Shown: positions 34,538 to 42,884 of the stretch, in pieces
How the letters are laid out: every line of letters begins with the position of its first letter
How positions within the stretch are numbered: the first letter of the stretch is position 1
Source of the DNA: Mucilaginibacter sp. OK098
Lineage (GTDB): Bacteria; Bacteroidota; Bacteroidia; Sphingobacteriales; Sphingobacteriaceae
Length of the DNA: 64,000 nt
Reading direction: 5' to 3'
Assembly: GCF_900142915.1 (NCBI RefSeq)
Contig: NZ_FRCM01000009.1
Location: forward strand, 248,001-312,000
Notes under the pieces: model-generated
What the model was told of the DNA's origin: nothing
Databases searched by the model: none
The model's input: only the letters and a program-made list of their open reading frames with translations
Translations under genes and position numbers: made by a program

Positions 34538-37500
34538 ATGTCAGAAGACAAATCCATAAAATTATTTACAGCGGCAAAAGAGCTGAATATCGGTACAGGT
34601 ACTATCGTTGACTTTTTGGCAACGAAGGGGTATAAGGTACAAAAACACCCTACTACCCAGCTTGATGGCGATATGTACAGCGCTCTTTTGAAAGAATTTG
34701 CTGTGGATAAAATTATTAAGGAGGAAGCTAAGCAGATCAGTATCGGAAAGATCCGGAAGGAAGAGCCTGCTCCGTTTCCCGAAAAGCCTGTAGATCACCG
34801 CCGCTCGCGTGACTTTGAAAATGAAGAGATCCTTATAAAAGGGATCGGCAATCATTACAATGCGCCGCCTGCTGAAAAACCAAAGCCTGTTGAGCCGCCA
34901 AAACCCGAAAAGGTTGAAGAGCAGCATAACGAGGTTTTACCTGGTGTAAAAATAGTAGGTAAAATAGACCTTGACAACCTTAACGCCAAACCGCAGCAAG
35001 TTGAAAAACCTGTTGTTAAAAAAGAGGAAGAGGTTGTTATACCCGAAGCTGTAGCGCCGGCACCCGTGCCGCAGCCACAGCCTGAACCGGTAAAGGAAGA
35101 GCCAAAAGAAGTAATTCCGGAAGCGCCTAAAGCCGAAGAAGTTAAAATAGAAGTTGCACCGGTTGTAACTCCCGCACCTGTTGCTGAACCAGTAGTAGCG
35201 GTAGTTGAACCTGTTCCTGCACCTGTACCTGTACCGGAAGTTGTTGCACCAGTTGCTATAGCTGCCGATGAACCGCAGGAACCGGAAGTAATTCGTGCCA
35301 AGGCCGAACGCTTAACCGGCCCTAACGTTATTGGAAAGATCCAGTTACCTGTTAATGCGCCAAAACGCAACCCGGTAGCTTCATCATCAAATACCAATAG
35401 CGCAGCAGATCATAAACGCAAAAGAAAACGTAAAGATAACCAGGGCCCCGGTCATAATAATAACCAGGGCGGAAATCAGCAGATCAATCCTGCCAACCAG
35501 GTGCCTAACCCTCCGGGGTCACAGCAGGCACATGGCGGTAACCGTCCGGACTTCAGGAACAGGGGTAATAACCCTGGCACTGGCGGAGGAGCGCCTCACC
35601 AGGGTGGCGGCGGCGGTAATCGTCCGGATTTCAGGAACAACCGTAATACAACACCAAATACAGGTCCGAAGGAAGAACCTTCAGAAAAAGATATCCAGGA
35701 CCAGATTAAGGCAACATTAGCGCGCCTTAGTGGGGCCGGTAAATCGGGTAAGTTTGCACAGCGTGCTAAATTCCGCCGTCAAAAGCGTGATGATGTAGCT
35801 GCAACTGCCGAAGAGCTGGCAATGGAGAATGAACTGCAATCAAAAGTATTAAAGGTTACGGAGTTTGTAACTGCTAATGAACTGGCCAGCATGATGGATG
35901 TTTCTGTAACGCAGATCATCTCTACCTGTATGAGCCTTGGCATGTTCGTATCCATCAACCAAAGGCTTGATGCTGAAACGTTGAGCATTGTTGCAGATGA
36001 GTTTGGCTACCAGATTGAATTTGTGAAACCACAGGATGAAGAGGGAAGCCTTGACCAGCCTGATGATCCGGAAAACCTGGTACCACGCGCGCCAATTGTA
36101 ACCATAATGGGCCACGTTGACCATGGTAAAACATCATTGCTTGACTTTATCCGTAAAACAAACGTTATAGGCGGCGAAGCCGGGGGGATTACCCAGCACA
36201 TTGGCGCATATGAAGTAACCTTACCGGATGACAAAGGAAAAATAACATTTTTGGATACACCGGGCCACGAAGCGTTTACCGCTATGCGTGCCAGGGGTGC
36301 CCAGGTAACAGATATAGTAATTATAGTAATTGCAGCTGATGATAGCGTGATGCCGCAAACCCGCGAGGCCATAAACCACGCGCAGGCTGCCGGAGCGCCA
36401 ATTATCTTCGCCTTCAATAAAATTGACAGGCCGGGTGCAAATGCTGATAAGATTCGCGAACAACTTTCGGCCATGAATATTTTGGTTGAAGAGTGGGGCG
36501 GTAAATATCAATCGCAGGAGATCTCAGCCAAAACAGGCTTAAACGTTGATCTGCTGTTAGAAAAAGTATTGCTTGAAGCCGAGTTGCTTGAATTGAAAGC
36601 TAACCCTAATAAACGTGCCGTAGGTACAGTTATTGAAGCTGCTTTAGATAAAGGGCGCGGTATTGTTACTACCATATTAGTACAGGCCGGTAACTTAAAA
36701 GTTGGTGACCCGATACTTGCAGGCTGTTACAGCGGGCGTGTAAAGGCATTGACAAACGAGCGTGGCCAAAGGGTTGAATCTGCAGGCCCGTCAACACCGG
36801 TACAGGTGCTTGGTATGCAGGGTGCACCAACAGCAGGTGATAAATTTAACGTGCTTGAAAGCGAAGTTGAAGCCCGCGAAATTGCAAACAAACGTTTACA
36901 ATTACAACGCGAACAAGGCTTACGCACACAAAAACACATTACGCTTGATGAAATTGGCCGCCGTTTGGCAGTTGGTAACTTTAAGGAGCTTAACATTATT
37001 GTTAAGGGTGACGTGGATGGATCAATCGAAGCATTGTCTGATTCATTGCTGAAACTTTCAACCGAGCAGATCCAGGTAAATATTATCTCGAAAGCCGTAG
37101 GGCAGATCTCTGAATCTGACGTATTGCTGGCTTCTGCTTCTGATGCCATCATCATAGGTTTCCAGGTACGCCCTTCAGGCGGTGCACGTAAACTGGCCGA
37201 GGCTGAGCAGATAGATATCAGGCTTTACTCCATCATTTACGATGCGATAAATGAAATTAAGGCAGCTATGGAAGGCATGCTTGCACCAACCTTTGAAGAG
37301 AAGATCGTTGCAAACGTTGAAATTCGTGAAACATTCAAGATCAGCAAGGTTGGTACAATTGCCGGCTGTATGGTGCTTGATGGTAAAATTACACGTAACA
37401 GCAAGATCCGTATCATTCGCGAAGGTGTGGTAATTTACACCGGCGAGCTGGCTTCATTAAAACGCTTTAAGGATGATGTTAAGGAAGTTAGTGCTAACTA

Positions 37501-37594
37501 CGAGTGCGGTTTAAACATCCAGAACTTTAATAACATTGAAGTAGGCGACATTGTTGAAGCATACGAAAACGTAGAAGTTAAGCGCAAGCTGTAA
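34538..37594 (+). CDS. infB: Translation initiation factor IF-2
   Basis: The 1,018-residue GTPase brings initiator tRNA to the ribosome. An N-terminal IF2_N-type segment (about 1-55) is followed by a long disordered region (about 75-390): first rich in Pro, Glu, Val and Ala, then rich in Gly and Asn with two copies of GNRPDFRN. A second IF2_N segment lies at about 430-490. The G domain has G1 GHVDHGKT (about 524-531), DTPGH and NKID. Domains II-IV follow (VDGSIEAL, then ISKVGTIAGCMV). Long variable N-termini are common in IF-2 of this phylum. A strong terminator follows. Confidence 0.97.
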   Translation: MSEDKSIKLFTAAKELNIGTGTIVDFLATKGYKVQKHPTTQLDGDMYSALLKEFAVDKIIKEEAKQISIGKIRKEEPAPFPEKPVDHRRSRDFENEEILIKGIGNHYNAPPAEKPKPVEPPKPEKVEEQHNEVLPGVKIVGKIDLDNLNAKPQQVEKPVVKKEEEVVIPEAVAPAPVPQPQPEPVKEEPKEVIPEAPKAEEVKIEVAPVVTPAPVAEPVVAVVEPVPAPVPVPEVVAPVAIAADEPQEPEVIRAKAERLTGPNVIGKIQLPVNAPKRNPVASSSNTNSAADHKRKRKRKDNQGPGHNNNQGGNQQINPANQVPNPPGSQQAHGGNRPDFRNRGNNPGTGGGAPHQGGGGGNRPDFRNNRNTTPNTGPKEEPSEKDIQDQIKATLARLSGAGKSGKFAQRAKFRRQKRDDVAATAEELAMENELQSKVLKVTEFVTANELASMMDVSVTQIISTCMSLGMFVSINQRLDAETLSIVADEFGYQIEFVKPQDEEGSLDQPDDPENLVPRAPIVTIMGHVDHGKTSLLDFIRKTNVIGGEAGGITQHIGAYEVTLPDDKGKITFLDTPGHEAFTAMRARGAQVTDIVIIVIAADDSVMPQTREAINHAQAAGAPIIFAFNKIDRPGANADKIREQLSAMNILVEEWGGKYQSQEISAKTGLNVDLLLEKVLLEAELLELKANPNKRAVGTVIEAALDKGRGIVTTILVQAGNLKVGDPILAGCYSGRVKALTNERGQRVESAGPSTPVQVLGMQGAPTAGDKFNVLESEVEAREIANKRLQLQREQGLRTQKHITLDEIGRRLAVGNFKELNIIVKGDVDGSIEALSDSLLKLSTEQIQVNIISKAVGQISESDVLLASASDAIIIGFQVRPSGGARKLAEAEQIDIRLYSIIYDAINEIKAAMEGMLAPTFEEKIVANVEIRETFKISKVGTIAGCMVLDGKITRNSKIRIIREGVVIYTGELASLKRFKDDVKEVSANYECGLNIQNFNNIEVGDIVEAYENVEVKRKL

Positions 37595-37612
37595 CTTTAA
37601 CAAAATTTAAGT

Positions 37613-37647
37613 AAAAAGGCTCCCTGGTATTTCCGGGGAGCCTTTTT
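37613..37647. terminator. Bidirectional terminator between infB and the His-rich peptide gene
   Basis: AAAAAGGCTCCC pairs perfectly with GGGAGCCTTTTT. A-rich and T-rich flanks let it work on both strands, which suits the two convergent genes. Confidence 0.92.
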
Positions 37648-37653
37648 GCTTTG

Positions 37654-37812
37654 TTACCTTCCGGCAACCGGACAGAGATGCTTTTTAGCATGACGGTGCA
37701 TTTTATGATGGTGCTTATGGTAAACCTTTTTATGGTGCGTAACCTGTGCGTTTACAGCACTAAAGCTAAACATAGCCAGCAAACCAATTGCTAATACTTT
37801 TAATGATTTCAT
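37654..37812 (-). CDS. 52-aa secreted His-rich peptide
   Basis: This short gene encodes 52 residues. The first 23 form a clear signal peptide (MKSLKVLAIGLLAMFSFSAV, then NAQ as cleavage site). The mature part of 29 residues holds nine His, six Lys, two Arg and one Cys (KVYHKHHHKMHRHAKKH), so it is strongly basic and should bind metals such as Cu, Ni or Zn. Small secreted basic peptides with a typical signal are frequent in this group, but the role is not known to me; metal buffering is a guess. The ATG and stop are clean, and the gene converges on infB and shares its terminator. Confidence 0.72.
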   Translation of the reverse strand: MKSLKVLAIGLLAMFSFSAVNAQVTHHKKVYHKHHHKMHRHAKKHLCPVAGR

Positions 37813-38035
37813 ACTAGTTGGGGTTAATAATGTTGCTAATATTACAGATGTTGCTTAGAAGCAGGAATGGCAGTTTGTAACATTATTAAAACAATTGAGG
37901 GTATTTTAAATAAGACAATACTTAATTTAAAACTAAAAAGGCAGTTTTTTTAAAAAATGCTTATACTCACTTGGTTATTAGCATAATCTACCGTAAATTC
38001 CATTTTTAACCTTAAAACAGATTTAGCCTAAATTC

Positions 38036-38785
38036 ATGAACAAATATATTTACCTGTTTTCAACAGTGCTTTTGCTTTGCGCATTTTTTTGCCAAAATGC
38101 TTTTGCACAAGCAGCACTAAGCGACAGTAGTTCGCAACAAAATGCTCTAAATAACGCGGTAAGCTTATATAATACATCATTAGGTAACCAGGTGCCCATT
38201 TATACAGGGCCTGAATATTATTTTTATGATCCGCACATTAAAGGCAATGCTTATTTTAATGAAGTGAACGGTTTTACAAAAGGATCAGTTTATTATGATG
38301 GCATAGCATATAACAATATAGCTATGTTGTATGACCTCAACCTTGACCAGGTAGTGGTATTGCTGCCCAGCCACATTTCAAAGTTTTCTTTACTTAAAGA
38401 GCGTGTAAAAACTTTCGACTTTTTGGGAAACCATTTTATAAATATCAATGCTGATACAATGGTTAATACCCCCCTCAGCTCAGGTTATTACAACCAGCTT
38501 TACAAGGGTAAGTGTGAAATACTGGGTAAATATTCAAAAAGTATCCAAACAACTACAAGCACACTAAGCGGTTTGGAAAATTATTTCGATTATTCAAAAA
38601 TTTATTATTTAAAGAAAAATAACGTTTACCAAAGCTTTAGCAGCAAGGGATCGCTTCTTGATATTTTAAAAGATAAAAAGAAGGAATTAAAGAAATACAT
38701 TAAAACTAACAACATAGTATACAAAGACAATCCCGAAGAAGCCATGGTCAAAATCACAGCATGGTATGACCATTTATCAAACTAA
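38036..38785 (+). CDS. Secreted protein of unknown function, first gene of the receptor cluster
   Basis: The 249-residue protein has a signal peptide ending near FCQNAFAQ (residue 25). The mature part has repeated aromatic beta strands (YYFYDPHIKGNAYF, GSVYYDGIAYNNIAMLYDL) and a Lys-rich C-terminal helix (ILKDKKKELKKYIK). I do not know a named domain. The stop is one base before the start of the STN-TonB receptor gene, so the two are made together, and it may be a periplasmic or surface partner of that receptor. Confidence 0.85.
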   Translation: MNKYIYLFSTVLLLCAFFCQNAFAQAALSDSSSQQNALNNAVSLYNTSLGNQVPIYTGPEYYFYDPHIKGNAYFNEVNGFTKGSVYYDGIAYNNIAMLYDLNLDQVVVLLPSHISKFSLLKERVKTFDFLGNHFININADTMVNTPLSSGYYNQLYKGKCEILGKYSKSIQTTTSTLSGLENYFDYSKIYYLKKNNVYQSFSSKGSLLDILKDKKKELKKYIKTNNIVYKDNPEEAMVKITAWYDHLSN

Positions 38786-38786
38786 T

Positions 38787-41555
38787 ATGAGAACATTATA
38801 CCTTGCATGTTTTTGCTTTCTGGTTTTCTTACAAGCGGTTTCGGCGCAGCAAAATAGCACAAAGTTATTTACCGCAAATTTTCAGCAGGCAACTATCTCA
38901 CAATTTGTAAACGAGATTGAATCAAAAAGCAACTATCATTTTTACTATGATCCCATGCAGTTTGATAGTTTAAGGGTTACCCTGCAGGTAACAGATAAGC
39001 CGCTTGAAACAATATTAGACCTCGCTTTTAAAAAAACAGCTTTTGTTTATGCAATTAACCAGCAGCGGCAAGTGTTTTTAACAAAGGGGCGGCAAATAAA
39101 AACTGAATTGGCCACAGGCTATTCGCAGGTGCATTCAAATGCCCCGGTTGTGCAAACGGCCCCCACCGCTGATTACACTGCCGAAGCCGAAAAAAAGGTG
39201 ACTGAGGCAACAACAGAAAATAAACTGTACGAAATAGGTGTCAAAACCAATAACATAAAAGCAGGAAAGGCAATATTGAGTGGGTATATCCGTGATATTA
39301 AATCAGGAGAGGCGGTTACCGGAGCAAGCATTTACGTTGCAAATACAAAAACAGGGGCCGCTACAGACCAGTTTGGCTATTTCTCAATAACCCTGCAGCG
39401 CGGCAGGGAAACATTACTGGTTAGAGGGCTGGGCATGCGCGATACCCGGCGCCAGATCATCCTATACTCTGACGGGAAGCTGAATATTGAGATGCAGGAA
39501 CAAATAAATAGCTTAAAAGAAGTTAAGATCTCTGCTGATAAGGTAGCAAATGTAAGGAGTACGGATTTAGGAGTAACCCGCCTGGATATTAAAAATATAA
39601 AGCAGATCCCCACCGCATTCGGCGAGGCTGACGTTTTAAAAGTTGTATTAACATTGCCCGGTGTTACATCAGTAGGTGAAGCTACCACCGGTTTTAACGT
39701 TCGCGGCGGTGCGGCCGACCAGAATTTGATTTTACTTGATGGTAATACCATTTATAATCCTGCTCACTTTTTTGGCTTTTTTGCTGCTTTTAACCCTGAT
39801 ATTGTTAAGGATATTGAACTTTATAAAAGCAGCATCCCCGAAAAGTTTGGCGGGCGTTTATCATCTGTATTGGATATTACCAACCGGGAAGGGAATAAAA
39901 AGATCTTTACCGGATCGGCCGGTATAGGTTTGTTAACCAGCAGGCTAAATGTTGAAGGCCCGCTTATTAAGGATAAAACATCATTTATATTTGGCGGCCG
40001 TACCACTTATTCTGACTGGCTGCTAAAGCTGCTGCCCGAATCATACAAACACAGCCAGGCATCGTTTTATGATTTTAATTTGGGTATAAGCCACCAGGTG
40101 AACGAGAAAAATAATCTTTATTTAAGCGGATATCTTAGTAAGGATAAATTTAAATTGAATAGCGATACCGCCTATTCATACAGCAACAAAAATATCAACA
40201 TTAAATGGAAACACAATTTTAACAACAAATTATACAGCTTAATATCCGCCGGGATTGACAGGTATCAGTATGACGTATCAAGCAGTGCAAACCCTGTAAA
40301 TGCGTATGACCTTGGGTTCAACATCAACCAATCAAACTTCAAATCAGATTTTACTTATTACCTGAGCAACAAGCATACCATCAACTTTGGCTTAAGCTCT
40401 ATATTATATAAAATCAATCCCGGTACATTTGTGCCAAACGGGCCGCAATCATTGATAGCGCCTGATGCTATTCCAACTGAAAAAGCGTTGGAAAGCGCAT
40501 TGTATTTAGGCGATAAATTTGATGTTACCGATAATTTAACAATTAGCGCAGGTGTTAGGTTTAACGTTTATAATTACCTGGGGCCCCAAACAGTTAATAA
40601 CTATGCACCAAATTTACCAAAGGAACCGGCCAACATACTTGACAGTACGAAATATGGGAGTGGCAAATTTATTAAAACATATAGCGCACCTGATATAAGG
40701 ATTTCTGCACGTTATTTATTAAGTGATAATTTATCAATAAAGGCAGGTTATAATACATTGCATCAGTACATCCATTTATTATCCAACAGCACTTCAATAT
40801 CCCCAACTGATGTTTACAAATTGAGTGATCCGAACATTAAGCCCGAGAATGGCGACCAGGTTTCATTAGGACTTTTCAAAAATGCTAAAGCCAATACTAT
40901 TGAAATGTCTGTAGAGGTATATTATAAAAGGCTAAGGAATTATCTTGATTATAAAAGTGGTGCGGTGCTATTGTTAAACCACCATATTGAGCAGGATGTA
41001 ATTAATACCCAGGGTAAAGCGTATGGCGCTGAGTTTTTGCTTAAAAAAACAGCCGGTAAATTAAACGGATGGGTAAGCTACACCTACTCACGTACTTTTT
41101 TAAGGCAGGATGACCCTTATGCCGGCGAGTTTATAAACGGAGGCAGATATTACCCGGCAAATTATGACAAACCACATTCGGTTAATTTTAATGGTAATTA
41201 CCGTTTCACCCACCGTTATAGCGTATCATTTGATGTTTCATATAGTACCGGCAGGCCAATCACACTACCAATTGCCAAATATGAATATGCAGGTTCTGAA
41301 AGGGTATTTTATTCGGATAGAAATATATACCGGATCCCTGATTATTTCAGGTCTGATTTTTCGATCATTATTGACGGTAATCACCGGGTACATCAGCTAA
41401 CACATAATTCATGGACCATTGGTGTGTATAATATAACCGGCAGGCAAAATGCTTATTCAACCTTTTTTACCGAACAAAGCGGTGTAATAAGCGGGTATAA
41501 GCTCTCCATTTTTGCAGCACCAATACCGTTTATTAACTATAATATAAGGTTTTAA
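38787..41555 (+). CDS. TonB-dependent receptor with STN domain
   Basis: The 922-residue outer-membrane receptor has a signal peptide (to about residue 21, AVSAQQ). An STN domain follows (about 25-90, FVNEIESKSNYHFYYDP), then a linker, a carboxypeptidase-regulatory-like domain (about 165-245), a plug (about 270-370; FNVRGGAADQNLILLDG) and a 22-strand barrel to the C-terminal Phe (INYNIRF). It imports a bulky substrate with energy from TonB. STN domains usually contact an anti-sigma factor, yet no FecI/FecR pair is in this window. The ATG at 38787 is chosen because it begins the signal peptide. Confidence 0.95.
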   Translation: MRTLYLACFCFLVFLQAVSAQQNSTKLFTANFQQATISQFVNEIESKSNYHFYYDPMQFDSLRVTLQVTDKPLETILDLAFKKTAFVYAINQQRQVFLTKGRQIKTELATGYSQVHSNAPVVQTAPTADYTAEAEKKVTEATTENKLYEIGVKTNNIKAGKAILSGYIRDIKSGEAVTGASIYVANTKTGAATDQFGYFSITLQRGRETLLVRGLGMRDTRRQIILYSDGKLNIEMQEQINSLKEVKISADKVANVRSTDLGVTRLDIKNIKQIPTAFGEADVLKVVLTLPGVTSVGEATTGFNVRGGAADQNLILLDGNTIYNPAHFFGFFAAFNPDIVKDIELYKSSIPEKFGGRLSSVLDITNREGNKKIFTGSAGIGLLTSRLNVEGPLIKDKTSFIFGGRTTYSDWLLKLLPESYKHSQASFYDFNLGISHQVNEKNNLYLSGYLSKDKFKLNSDTAYSYSNKNINIKWKHNFNNKLYSLISAGIDRYQYDVSSSANPVNAYDLGFNINQSNFKSDFTYYLSNKHTINFGLSSILYKINPGTFVPNGPQSLIAPDAIPTEKALESALYLGDKFDVTDNLTISAGVRFNVYNYLGPQTVNNYAPNLPKEPANILDSTKYGSGKFIKTYSAPDIRISARYLLSDNLSIKAGYNTLHQYIHLLSNSTSISPTDVYKLSDPNIKPENGDQVSLGLFKNAKANTIEMSVEVYYKRLRNYLDYKSGAVLLLNHHIEQDVINTQGKAYGAEFLLKKTAGKLNGWVSYTYSRTFLRQDDPYAGEFINGGRYYPANYDKPHSVNFNGNYRFTHRYSVSFDVSYSTGRPITLPIAKYEYAGSERVFYSDRNIYRIPDYFRSDFSIIIDGNHRVHQLTHNSWTIGVYNITGRQNAYSTFFTEQSGVISGYKLSIFAAPIPFINYNIRF

Positions 41556-41607
41556 TATAATGAATGAACAAATAAATAACCCTAAATTTTTGCCAATAAG
41601 AGAGGAT

Positions 41608-42762
41608 ATGAGAAACTGGAAAACTTTATTATTTGTAATTATGTTAGCTATTGGATGTAAAAAACCATATAATCCAAAGGTTATAAGCTCACCCAACAGT
41701 TACCTCGTTGTTGAGGGCGTAATTAACACCAATGATGTTACAACTATTAAGCTTAGCCGAACGGTTAATCTTTCAAGCGGTGTAACTACAAACCCTATAC
41801 AGGCCAATCTTGTTATTGAATGTGATAACGGCAGTAATTATGGATTAAACGAGGTTGGCAACGGTGTTTATCAATTAGCGGGCGTTACGCTTGATAATAC
41901 CAGGAAATTCAGGCTGAGGATAACTACATCAGATAATAACAAGGTATACCTTTCAGATTATGAACAGGCAAAAATCACACCGCCTATTGATAGTGTTGGC
42001 TTTATAGCTAACGGCAATAAATTACAACTTTATGCCAACACGCACGATCCTAACAACAACACCCACTATTATCGTTTTGATTATACAGAAACCTGGAAGT
42101 TTCATTCGCTGTATTACTCAACTTACCTATCTAACGGAACCGCAATAGTAGCCAGGAATAGTGACCAGCTGATATATTATTGCTTTGCAAATAGCACATC
42201 CAGTACCATAATTTTAGGCTCAACTGCCAAACTAACACAGGATTTATTATTTCAGGCCCCTTTAACAGCCATTGAATCCACATCTGAAAAAATAGAATTA
42301 AAGTACAGTATTCTTGTTCATGAGTATGCATTAACAGCAGCCGGATACAAATTTTGGGAAAGCCTGAAAACAAATACGGAACAGTTAGGGAGTATTTTTG
42401 ATGCGGAGCCATCACAACTTATCGGGAATATACATAACATAGCAGATGCAAGTGAACCAGTGATTGGATATATAAGCACCAGCACTATTCAATCCAAAAG
42501 AATTTTTATTACCAGTGAGCAATTGCCGCAATCATGGAAGCCAAATTATCCTTATGAGTGCAACCTAGATTCTTTCTTATATGATCGCCCTAAAACACAC
42601 ATCAACGAGGTTGCGCAAACCTTGATCCCGGGGATAGAAATACCTGTTTCAGGCATTTACACGCCAGCAGGTCTGGTGCCTATAGGTTATACAGGATCTG
42701 GTGCATTTTGTGTTGATTGCACATTGCGCGGTAGTAAGCAGCAGCCTGATTTTTGGAAATAA
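41608..42762 (+). CDS. DUF4249 family lipoprotein
   Basis: The 384-residue protein begins with a lipoprotein signal (MRNWKTLLFVIMLAIGCKK) with Cys17 as lipidation site. The rest fits DUF4249: SYLVVEGVINTNDVTTIKLS near the start, a beta-sandwich N-terminal part and Cys-containing C-terminus (AFCVDCTLRG). DUF4249 proteins follow TonB receptors with STN or CarboxypepD domains in this phylum and are thought to be surface partners, like a SusD substitute. The ATG at 41608 has a purine-rich AGAGGA before it. An upstream in-frame Met at 41560 would bury the signal peptide. Confidence 0.92.
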   Translation: MRNWKTLLFVIMLAIGCKKPYNPKVISSPNSYLVVEGVINTNDVTTIKLSRTVNLSSGVTTNPIQANLVIECDNGSNYGLNEVGNGVYQLAGVTLDNTRKFRLRITTSDNNKVYLSDYEQAKITPPIDSVGFIANGNKLQLYANTHDPNNNTHYYRFDYTETWKFHSLYYSTYLSNGTAIVARNSDQLIYYCFANSTSSTIILGSTAKLTQDLLFQAPLTAIESTSEKIELKYSILVHEYALTAAGYKFWESLKTNTEQLGSIFDAEPSQLIGNIHNIADASEPVIGYISTSTIQSKRIFITSEQLPQSWKPNYPYECNLDSFLYDRPKTHINEVAQTLIPGIEIPVSGIYTPAGLVPIGYTGSGAFCVDCTLRGSKQQPDFWK

Positions 42763-42884
42763 TGTTGTTAAATATAAATAACCAGCAAAATAAAACGACC
42801 GGTTAAATGCTATCCAAATTTAAGAAATACTTGAATAAGCATAATACAAAAGTACCCTTTGAAATAGTAAAATAATATTTGATC

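Noticed and set aside
34855..35397. A Ser/Thr/Gly-rich open frame antisense to infB
   Set aside because: It mirrors the Pro/Glu/Val-rich part of IF-2 and has no independent support.
38787..41555. A SusC/SusD polysaccharide locus
   Set aside because: The receptor carries an STN domain and is followed by DUF4249, not by a SusD homologue.
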